In this document: positions 56,941-64,000 of the stretch, piece after piece
Layout of the letters: each line of letters starts with the position of its first letter
Numbering within the stretch: position 1 is the first letter of the stretch
NCBI GenBank assembly: GCA_948567375.1
Contig: CAOYZS010000005.1
Location: forward strand, 186,001 to 250,000
Source: Lunularia cruciata
Lineage: Eukaryota > Streptophyta > Marchantiopsida > Lunulariales > Lunulariaceae
Reading direction: 5' to 3'
DNA length: 64,000 nucleotides
Notes under the pieces: generated by a model
What the model was told of the DNA's origin: nothing
What the model saw: only the letters and a program-made list of their open reading frames with translations
Databases searched by the model: none
Program-made: the position numbers and the translations under genes

Positions 56941-57420
56941 ACACCTCTTCTTTGTGTAGCATTCATGTTTTTTGCTCTTTGCTTGTGGTTTGCTTGGGTT
57001 TTTCCCACTAGTCCTTTCTTGTGAAGGATAGCAATTTTTTTGGCTCTTTGCTTGTCCCTTCCCTTGCAGCATTGAGTTTTCTTGCGATGAGGTTTATTTT
57101 GCAGGTCCCTTCTCGTGTAGCGATGAGTTTTCTTACGAGGATGTTTATTTCATTGATGCTTATTGCATCTCACTATTTCTGTTTATTTCGCTGGTCCCTT
57201 CCCGTGCAGCATTGCGTTTTCTTACAAGGAGATTTATTTTGCTGATGTTTATCTTATCTCACTATTTTTGAGCGGCACTGTAGGGGAGCAACCTAGTTTG
57301 CCTTGGCACTCATGAGTTTTCAAGCAGAAACTCTGTATGAGGGGTATTGACTCTAGCTCAGCTACTTCGGCATTGTGTGAGGCTCTGATGAAGTCGCATG
57401 TGTTTTTATGGAGACGGAAC
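56941..57420 (+). repeat. PLE tail, left partner of an inverted repeat
   Basis: It has modules CTTTGCTTGTCCCTTCCC, CCCTTCCCGTGCAGCATTG and GAGCGGCACTGTAGGGG to CATGTGTTTTTATGGAGACG. The GAGTTTTCTTRCGAGGAKGT-type unit is repeated about three times (57075-57240). It ends at the palindromic junction GAACTCTAGTTGAGCTAGAG. Confidence 0.7.
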
Positions 57421-58080
57421 TCTAGTTGAGCTAGAGTCAGTACCCCTCATATCGAGTTTCTGCTCGAAAACTCATGAGTGCCAAGGCAAACTCGGTTGCT
57501 CCCCTGCAGTGTCGCTTAGAAGCAGTGAGATACAAGAAGCATCAGCAAAACAAATCTACTCGCAAGAAAACCCAGCATTGCATGGGAAAGGACCAGTGAA
57601 ATAAACCCCATCGCAAGGAAACTTAGCACTGCACCAGAAGGGACAAGCAGGGAACCAAAAAATCACAATGCTTCACAAGAAAGGACTCGTGGGAGAAACC
57701 CATACAAACCACAAGAAAGGATAACGGGAAACCCCAGCGAACCCAAGTGGGAGAAATGCTAGCGACGGGAGAAGCAAGTAAGACCATTGAAACGAAATTA
57801 GGGGATCTTGTGAAAGGGCAAAAAATGGAGGCAAATGCAGCCTCGTGTTAAGTGAAGACCAGGTTCATTCAAACACATGTCCATAAGCGTTCGATGGAAG
57901 TCCATATAGCATAAAAATCCCTACTAGTGGTATCCGTAAGATAAAATACACTTTAGGAGGCAAGATGGTACAATTCTAAGGGAAGAAATATTGGTAGGCT
58001 CGAAAATGAACTACCCGCCTGGTAGAAAGAACTTATGTTCTCGGATCTCTATATATATTAAGCCCAATGATAGTATATAT
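57421..58080 (-). mobile_element. PLE tail in inverted orientation (5' part of a 5'-inverted insertion)
   Basis: Read on the - strand from 58080 this starts with the last RT codons (GGGCTTAATATATATAGAG to the RT end near 57990), then the normal tail start and modules down to GAGGGGTACTGACTCTAGC near 57430. It is the only PLE segment in the window on the - strand. It is followed at 58081 by + strand terminal tail, the layout of a twin-primed 5' inversion. Confidence 0.8.
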
Positions 58081-58236
58081 AGAGATCCAGGTTACCTTCG
58101 ATGCATGCTACCTTAGGGCTTTAACACTACTCTAGCATTGTGAATCATGTACATGTTGCTTATCGATTGTTTGCATTTCATCAGTTTGGATAACCCATTC
58201 CCAGAATAATTTTTGCTCTCATAGACCTATATATGT
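58081..58236 (+). repeat. PLE tail end following the inverted part
   Basis: TATATAGAGATCC then AGGTTACCTTCGATGC through CATCAGTTTGGATAACCC to a degenerate terminus (CATTCCCAGAATAA) and CTCATAGACCTATATATG. The tail between the inverted part and this part is missing. Confidence 0.75.
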
Positions 58237-58241
58237 AGCTA

Positions 58242-58683
58242 TGATAAGAACCAAGCTTCCTACCCTTTGAAGTGGAAGGTCTATCACTCCCTCTGATCTC
58301 TGATGTATCAGACATCACTACTGCAATACTAGATCTCTCCTCTTGTATCACAGCTCACAAGCATCAAGTAGGTTCTCTCACGCAGCACTAGTAGCCTCTA
58401 ATACTGAGATATCCAAAGACAATCCTGAGATGATGTTAGGCAACTCAGGACTTCACGAAATGCAAGGAAGAGGTGTTGGGAATCACCCTTGTTGAAGAAC
58501 TGACTGAAACAGGAGTAGAAAACACTCTTATATACACTTAAGCAAACCCTAGGGGGTTGCTTTGCATAACCCTAATTAGGGCTGCGCCCACTCTTTACCC
58601 TAAGTAGAGGACATCTGGCAGGGCTTCTAGAGGATTCTTCAAGTCAAGGGAAGTCTCTAAACTAGAGATTAACTAAACTAACA
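58242..58683 (-). repeat. Element A 3' LTR
   Basis: 442 bp; on the - strand it starts TGTTAGTTTAG and ends TTCTTATCA. The purine-rich stretch AAGTGGGAG (- strand, 58684-58692) directly upstream is the likely polypurine tract. Confidence 0.95.
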
Positions 58684-58690
58684 CTCCCAC

Positions 58691-61600
58691 TTAATGAGAG
58701 TTTAGGACTATTCCCATTTCTACTACACATTTCATGTGTTTATCTTTAGGTAATGCTTTTGTAAACACATCTGCTGTCATCTCCTGTGTAGGACAGTAAA
58801 CTAACTTCACAACATTCTCCTTTTCTTTCTCCTCTACAAATCTTCTTCTAATCTCAATGTGCTTAGTCCTTGGGTGATGTACAGGATTTTTGCTGAGTGC
58901 TATACTTCCTGTATTGTCACAGTACAATGTAGTAGGACTTTTCTGCTCAAAACCCAGCTCCTTAAGAAGTCTCCTGTTCCAGATGACTTCTTGAGTAGCA
59001 TTTGAGGCAGCCATAAATTCTGCCTCAGTAGTAGACAGTGCAACAGATGTTTGCTGCTTACTACGCCAACTGATTGCTCCACCACTAAGCATAACTACAT
59101 ATCCACTAGTTGATCTGCTGTTATCTGTGTCATCTCCCCAACTAGCATCTGTATATGCTTCAAGAGTAGGAGCAAGTATGTTACCTTGCCTTTTGTACTC
59201 CAAGAATGCATCTTGAGTACCCTTTAAGTACCTAAATACTCTCTTTATACCTTTCCAATGTACTTGTGCAGGGTTGCTAGTATATCTAGCTAGTGCTCCC
59301 ACTGCATAGCATATATCTGGTCTTGTACAGACCATGATAAACATTAGAGAACCAAGAGCACTCTGATACAACACTTTGTCACAGAGATTCACCTCCCCAT
59401 CTATGATTCTGCTGTGCTTCCACCCCAGATCAAGAGGTGTAGAGACAGGATTTGCCTCTGTCATCTGATACTTAGCTAGTATGGATCTCACATACTGTGG
59501 TTGGCTGATCCGGATCCATCCTGCTTCTCTGTCTCTGTTCACTTTGATTCCCAAAACGAGTTTTACAGCACCAAGGATAGTCATCTCAAAAACAGAGCAC
59601 AAGAAATCTATCACTCCTTTGATAGATTCACTGTTCCCCAACAGTAACAGATCATCTACATATACAGCTATGTATACATCATCTCTAGTATACACACTCA
59701 TGTCAGAATCTGCTTGTTTGAAATCCTGCTCTCTCAAGTATGAGTCTAGTTTCTCATACCAGGCTCTAGGAGCTTGCTTAAGGCCATATAAAGCCTTCTT
59801 AAGCAAGCATACTTTTCCTTTGCCTTCAGTATATCCATCTGGAACATCCATGTAAATAGTCTTTCTCAAATCTCCATTGAGAAAGGCTGTTTTCACATCT
59901 AACTGCTCCACTTCCCAATCTCTCTCTGCTGCAAGAGCTAGAAGCATGCGAATAGATCCATACCTGGCAACTGGTGCAAAAGTTTCTGAATAATCTATTG
60001 GTGCTTTCTGATTGAAGCCCTTTGCAACAAGTCTTGCCTTGTACTTCAGGATCTCATTCTCAGCTCCACGTTTGACCCTGAAAACCCATTTGCAGCCAAT
60101 TGCTTTCCTACCTGGTGGCAAATCAGCTAGTACCCATGTACCATTTGTCTGAAGAGACTTCTTCTCTTCTGCTATAGCCAACTCCCACTGACTCGAATCT
60201 GGTCTGAGCATAGCTTGCTGTAAAGTGACTGGATCACAATCTTCATGACAGATGTAAGATTCATCTAACATCTCTTCTGATAGAAGACCAAGTCTGTCAA
60301 TAGGTTTTCTATCTCTCTGTGATCTTCTTGGCTCTGTGCCCAGAAGATTCATGCCGTCTCTTGACATCTCTGGAGTCTCACTCAGAGATTCTGCATCTGC
60401 AGACTGCTTGTGGGAGTCACCTTCTGTAGTATCAGAATCAGAAACCACTGTCTGTTTAGGCCTTCTTTTGTACACCTTCAGACTCTCCTTTGGTGAACCA
60501 TCAGCTTCAGGTAGAGATTGCTCTTCTGATGATTGATCCGAAAAACTGACTCTGCAGCTTGGGAAGATAGATTGATCAGGCTGATCAAACTGATCAGCTT
60601 GCTTCTGCAACTGATCACTGTTCTCACTCCAAGTCCTCAATTCATCAAAGAGTACATCTCTACTTCTGATGATCTGTCCAGACTTAGGATTGTACAGAAG
60701 ATATCCTTTCAATCCCTCTTCATATCCTACAAAAAGCATTCTCTCAGCCTTCTTTGTGAACTTCCTCCTCTGCTCCTTGGGGATATGAACATAGGCAGGA
60801 CATCCAAAGACTTTCAAAGCTGAAAGATTAGGTGTCTTACCACTCCAGCATTCTTCAGGAGTTCTTCCTTGCAATGCTGTGGTACCACTGATATTTCTAA
60901 GAAAATTTGCAGTGCTAATTGCAGCACCCCAAAACTTTCTCTCCAGCTTGGCATGTTGGAGCATTGCCAATGCTTTGTCCACCAGTGTCCTATTCAACCT
61001 TTCTGCAACTCCATTCTGTGCAGGACTGTCTCTTGCAGTACAGTCAAGGAGGATTCCTTTTTCGGACAGAAAAGAGAGGAATTCCTCATTCCTGTACTCT
61101 CTGCCTCCATCTGTTCTCAATCGCTTGACTTTCCTCCCAGTCTGCAACTCAGCCATGGCTACAAACTTCTGGAATTTTCGCAGCACTTCATCCTTGCTTT
61201 TCATGAGATAGATAAAGCTCTTTCTACTGTAATCATCCACAAAAGAAATATAGTAGGCTGCTCCACTCAATGACTTCTCAGTCATGTATCCCCATACATC
61301 AGAATGTATGACATCTAGAATACCAGAAGCTCTAGATGAAGATTTCTTGGGGATAGGAGCCTTGTGTGCCTTACCTTCTGCACACCCAATGCAGAACTCG
61401 AGTTTTCCTTTGGGATCTAGTTTCAACCCATCCACTACCTTCTCCAGGGCAAATAGGTTTTGCACTGACAAATGCCCTAACCTCAAATGCCAGAGATGGA
61501 TATCATTTCTGTTTTCTGCTACCAATGCAGAATCAGAACCATCAGCTTCCATCAACTTGAACAGCTTCCCTTTGGCAGTACCATACCCAAGGACCAGCTC

Positions 61601-62185
61601 TCCTTTCTTCAAAGTACATTGATTTCTGTGGCTTTCAAACAGAACATCCACACCATGCTCCATGAGGCTATGTACTGATATCAAGTTCTTGGTGTAATCT
61701 GGAACATACAGTACATTTTCCAAATAGCCTTTTTCAGAACATCCCATGAAGGCAATAGGAACTTTGCCAGTTCCTAACACTGGATTCAGAATCCCAGGTC
61801 CACAACGAACACTCTTGGGAATCTTCAGAGGTTGAAGAGTTGAGAACAGCTCCTTCTGATAACAGATATGAGAGGTGGCTCCTGAGTCCAAGAACCATCC
61901 AGAACCGTTTGAGGACAATTGTGATTCTGCCAACATTCCACAATCCAGCTCTTCTGCTGAGTACCCCTCCTCATCGCTGACTATCTCATGGCACTCCTCT
62001 GAGTTGTAAGCTGAACTCCCAGATTTTCGTCCCTTTACTGGTTGAGGTCTCTTGCCTACCATCTTCAGCTCTCGTTCTCTCCTTTGTCCTCTCTTGGGAC
62101 ATCTGAGTGCAATATGACCTTTCTCATTACAGAAATAACAAGTCCTGTCATCAACACTACTAACTCCTTTACCAGAGTTACTCAC
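58691..62185 (-). CDS. Copia Pol (element A): zinc knuckle, protease, integrase, RT, RNase H
   Basis: A 1164-codon open frame, first in-frame start-like codon GTG at 62185, so it is not an independent gene but the rest of a gag-pol frame. Rough residues: CCHC knuckle CYFCNEKGHIALRC 16-29; aspartic protease DSG 100-102; pre-integrase LWHLRLGH 231-238 and CIGC; integrase D295 (HSDVWG), D359 (RTDGG), E395 (GVAERLN); RT from about 680, LDVKTAFLNG 762-771, catalytic YVDD 842-845; RNase H with YTDASWGDD, STTEAEF and LYCDN; end DVFTKALPKDKH. Length and order are normal for Ty1/copia. No internal stop. It produces the enzymes that process, copy and integrate the element. Confidence 0.95.
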   Translation of the reverse strand: MSNSGKGVSSVDDRTCYFCNEKGHIALRCPKRGQRRERELKMVGKRPQPVKGRKSGSSAYNSEECHEIVSDEEGYSAEELDCGMLAESQLSSNGSGWFLDSGATSHICYQKELFSTLQPLKIPKSVRCGPGILNPVLGTGKVPIAFMGCSEKGYLENVLYVPDYTKNLISVHSLMEHGVDVLFESHRNQCTLKKGELVLGYGTAKGKLFKLMEADGSDSALVAENRNDIHLWHLRLGHLSVQNLFALEKVVDGLKLDPKGKLEFCIGCAEGKAHKAPIPKKSSSRASGILDVIHSDVWGYMTEKSLSGAAYYISFVDDYSRKSFIYLMKSKDEVLRKFQKFVAMAELQTGRKVKRLRTDGGREYRNEEFLSFLSEKGILLDCTARDSPAQNGVAERLNRTLVDKALAMLQHAKLERKFWGAAISTANFLRNISGTTALQGRTPEECWSGKTPNLSALKVFGCPAYVHIPKEQRRKFTKKAERMLFVGYEEGLKGYLLYNPKSGQIIRSRDVLFDELRTWSENSDQLQKQADQFDQPDQSIFPSCRVSFSDQSSEEQSLPEADGSPKESLKVYKRRPKQTVVSDSDTTEGDSHKQSADAESLSETPEMSRDGMNLLGTEPRRSQRDRKPIDRLGLLSEEMLDESYICHEDCDPVTLQQAMLRPDSSQWELAIAEEKKSLQTNGTWVLADLPPGRKAIGCKWVFRVKRGAENEILKYKARLVAKGFNQKAPIDYSETFAPVARYGSIRMLLALAAERDWEVEQLDVKTAFLNGDLRKTIYMDVPDGYTEGKGKVCLLKKALYGLKQAPRAWYEKLDSYLREQDFKQADSDMSVYTRDDVYIAVYVDDLLLLGNSESIKGVIDFLCSVFEMTILGAVKLVLGIKVNRDREAGWIRISQPQYVRSILAKYQMTEANPVSTPLDLGWKHSRIIDGEVNLCDKVLYQSALGSLMFIMVCTRPDICYAVGALARYTSNPAQVHWKGIKRVFRYLKGTQDAFLEYKRQGNILAPTLEAYTDASWGDDTDNSRSTSGYVVMLSGGAISWRSKQQTSVALSTTEAEFMAASNATQEVIWNRRLLKELGFEQKSPTTLYCDNTGSIALSKNPVHHPRTKHIEIRRRFVEEKEKENVVKLVYCPTQEMTADVFTKALPKDKHMKCVVEMGIVLNSH

Positions 62186-63002
62186 TCTGGTTTGCTCTGG
62201 TTTGCTCTGGTTTGCTCACTCTTCCATCTGGCACTCTTCTTGACTGAGAAGAAGCACTGAACAGAGCAGCATCTCCCTGCTCATATAACTTCAGCCCTTT
62301 GTCTTTCCTGTGTCTGCTAAACACCAGCAATTTGTGTATCACAAAATCCCATGTGACAGTTTCAACAGGTAAAACTTGCAGAGCTACTAGGACAGAGTCA
62401 TAGCTTGAAGGAAGACTATCTAAGAGATGATTGATCTCATACTTCTCTGTAAGTACAACCCCATCCTCCTTGATACACTTGAAAAGCTTTTGCAGTTTTG
62501 ACAGATAACAGATGAAATCTTCACCTTCCTCCAGTCTCAAGTTCTTTACTGTAGACCAGACTCGGTAGGAGCTCTCCTGCTTCTCAACAGTGTAATAGTT
62601 TCTGATCTTTTCCCAAATCTCCCAACTCCAAACATAAGTATCTACTAGGTCTCTAGCTGGCTCTTCCATAGCCCTCAACAGAAACCTCCTAGTAGTAGAG
62701 TGCTTGACTCTCTCCTCCTTGTTTGCCTCTAGCTCATCTATATCATGAGCTTCTAATGCAAACTCTAGACAGTCATAACTGTCTAAGATAGTCCTCACAT
62801 CCAAAGCCCAAGCTTTGTAGTTAGTCTTCCCCAGTTTCTCTATCTCTCTGAGTTCTCCTATCAACCCCAGTGGTGATTGTGGGCCCATAACCTGATAAGA
62901 ACCAAGCTTCCTACCCTTTGAAGTGGAAGGTCTATCACTCCCTCTGATCTCTGATGTATCAGACATCACTACTGCAATACTAGATCTCTCCTCTTGTATC
63001 AC
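62178..63002 (-). CDS. Copia Gag (element A)
   Basis: A 274-residue Gag without its zinc knuckle. The start (MIQEERSSIAVV) lies inside the 5' LTR, about 110 bp from its inner end, and the frame passes through the PBS position. The core matches the UBN2-type capsid of plant copia elements: KLGKTNYKAWALDVRTIL, ARDLVDTYVWSWEIWEKI, YRVWSTVKNLRLEEGEDF, INHLLDSLPSSYDSVLVAL. The ORF ends in a Lys/Pro/Glu/Gln/Thr/Arg run made by three 10-bp repeats (62188-62217), then stops. The knuckle is encoded at the start of the next ORF in another frame, so the break separates what should be one polyprotein. An alternative is programmed frameshifting, but the site has no slippery heptamer that I can see. Confidence 0.9.
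   Translation of the reverse strand: MIQEERSSIAVVMSDTSEIRGSDRPSTSKGRKLGSYQVMGPQSPLGLIGELREIEKLGKTNYKAWALDVRTILDSYDCLEFALEAHDIDELEANKEERVKHSTTRRFLLRAMEEPARDLVDTYVWSWEIWEKIRNYYTVEKQESSYRVWSTVKNLRLEEGEDFICYLSKLQKLFKCIKEDGVVLTEKYEINHLLDSLPSSYDSVLVALQVLPVETVTWDFVIHKLLVFSRHRKDKGLKLYEQGDAALFSASSQSRRVPDGRVSKPEQTRANQSE
62188..62217 (-). repeat. 10-bp tandem repeat (three units) at the gag-pol junction
   Basis: + strand units TGGTTTGCTC at 62188, 62198 and 62208. A unit length that is not a multiple of three means each gain or loss changes frame. Gag reads one frame through all three; pol is in another frame. Confidence 0.95.
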
Positions 63003-63334
63003 AGCTCACAAGCATCAAGTAGGTTCTCTCACGCAGCACTAGTAGCCTCTAATACTGAGATATCCAAAGACAATCCTGAGATGATGTTAGGCAACTCAGG
63101 ACTTCACGAAATGCAAGGAAGAGGTGTTGGGAATCACCCTTGTTGAAGAACTGACTGAAACAGGAGTAGAAAACACTCTTATATACACTTAAGCAAACCC
63201 TAGGGGGTTGCTTTGCATAACCCTAATTAGGGCTGCGCCCCCTCTTTACCCTAAGTAGAGGACATCTGGCAGGGCTTCTAGGGGATTCTTCAAGTCAAGG
63301 GAAGTCTCTAAACTAGAGATTAACTAAACTAACA
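62893..63334 (-). repeat. Element A 5' LTR
   Basis: 442 bp, TG...CA. It provides promoter, transcript start and the first codons of gag (start at 63000-63002). The sequence following it on the - strand is GGTTATGGGCCCA, in the PBS position; it is not the usual TGGTATCAGAGC, so the primer tRNA is undetermined. Confidence 0.95.
63178..63186 (-). promoter_or_regulatory. Probable TATA box in the element A 5' LTR
   Basis: On the - strand GTATATAAG lies about 180 nt upstream of the gag start, inside U3. The same site occurs in the other LTR (58527-58535) and in the solo LTR. Confidence 0.6.
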
Positions 63335-63339
63335 AGCTA

Positions 63340-64000
63340 TGTGCTTGTCTGGCTTAGCTTATAGTGCGTTCTCTCGTTAGTTCCACCTTTTCATGCCTGT
63401 CCGTTCTGCTTTATTCTCTGCTCTCTAGCTCTCAGCTTGGCACTCTTCTAACTTGGCTCATTCCTTTGTTTTGTTATTAACTCCTCCTGGGTTTCGTTGC
63501 GCATCGCTCTCTGGTTTTACTGCTCACCCTGATAGACTTTGTCCTTGCAGGCATTTTGTAGGGATGTCTCACATCACTCACATTCTCCTGCTTTTGATCT
63601 TATTTTCTTTTTTCCCTTGTTCACAATTTTGTTCATGCCTACATTCTGCATTCGTCCGATTTCTGCTCTTTCAGGACTTTAAGCTCCAGTTGTTCATTTC
63701 TGTAGCCTTCCATTTCTGTAACCTTCCCTTGGCGGTTCATTATTTCATGTAGCACTGTTGAGAGATGGCTGTTTATTACTTCAAGCGGCGCTGTTGGAAG
63801 CAATCGGTGTTATCGTGGAGGTTCACTATGGCCGCTTTCTGCTTCCTTCAGTTGTTTAGCGTATCCGGACTCCAGTGTCCATAGTGCTGGGTGTGATATA
63901 CTTTATCCTGTCCTCTTACGCTTCGCTCTAGTTACACTCTTACATTTCTACCCGTTTCTGCAGCCCTATCCTTTGCGAAATGCCTGTCACATCCACACGT
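63340..64000 (+). repeat. PLE 3' tail running off the window
   Basis: Second-subfamily tail similar to 37150-37900 and 39170-39910: GCTTATAGTGCGTTCTC, TTCTAACTTGGCTCATTCC, TGTCCTTGCAGGCATTTTG, GGCGCTGTTGGAAGC, GTATCCGGACTCCAGTGTCC. A ~125-bp stretch after GGAAGCAA (through the CTGATGAAGTCG module) is deleted relative to 39630-39740. Confidence 0.75.

Larger units (their letters stand above)
58242..63334 (-). mobile_element. Ty1/copia element A, young and nearly intact
   Basis: A 5093-bp LTR retrotransposon, coding strand -, with 442-bp LTRs that differ at two positions seen (in the GCGCCC(A/C)CTC and CTTCTAG(A/G)GGATT regions) and a perfect target duplication AGCTA at 58237-58241 and 63335-63339. 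Domain order is gag, protease, integrase, RT, RNase H (copia). All catalytic residues are present. The only coding defect I found is a 10-bp repeat that puts gag and pol out of frame. It has landed in PLE tail sequence. Confidence 0.95.

Noticed and set aside
56851-57072. Short - strand frame next to the copia relic as a gene.
   Set aside because: It spans the junction of the truncated LTR and PLE tail and has no similarity to either protein.
57421-57610. Forward open frame at 57398-57604 as coding sequence.
   Set aside because: It reads across the inversion junction and through the reverse complement of the tail; it has no homologue in the window.

Overview
This window looks like nuclear DNA of a land plant, probably a non-seed lineage with a repeat-swollen genome (lycophyte, fern or bryophyte; the taxon is inference). 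The reasons are a plant-type MYC/JAM-like bHLH transcription factor gene with very large introns, Ty1/copia retrotransposons (one with a PBS matching plant initiator tRNA-Met), and almost no other unique coding sequence.

The only host gene I can support is on the + strand and enters from the left. Its exons are 428-442 (micro-exon, tentative), 751-807, 1879-2727, 17467-17886 and 26442-26588 (stop codon). All junctions are phase 0. A 14.7-kb intron splits the bHLH domain between helix 1 and helix 2, and an 8.6-kb intron lies inside the C-terminal ACT-like region. The N-terminus lies outside the window.

Most of the rest is one retroelement family: a Penelope-like element (PLE) with an N-terminal GIY-YIG nuclease followed by a reverse transcriptase (RT), then a 3' untranslated tail of about 1.2 kb. 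The tail ends in a short perfect hairpin (CCGTTC-nnn-GAACGG) followed by CTTCTGTTCTCGTATACC and a TATA-rich junction. The most complete copy is 48009-52535, and it is broken by several frameshifts. About ten other coding fragments and more than thirty tail ends fill the introns and the 37 kb downstream. They lie almost all on the + strand, head to tail, each 5'-truncated and starting where the previous one stops. One copy (57421-58236) has the 5'-inversion layout expected of twin priming.

Ty1/copia elements form a second layer. Element A (58242-63334, - strand) is young: LTRs of 442 bp with two differences seen, a perfect 5-bp target duplication, and nearly intact gag and pol that are out of frame because of a 10-bp tandem repeat. 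Element B (41473-45298, + strand) has lost gag, protease and most of integrase; its 3' LTR is interrupted by a solo LTR of family A and then by a PLE tail, giving an insertion chronology. Further solo LTRs with perfect 5-bp duplications are at 8556-9010 and 55305-55534. Decayed antisense copia relics are at 24141-26170 and 56375-56940.

Nothing prokaryotic, no CRISPR array and no rRNA or tRNA gene was recognised.
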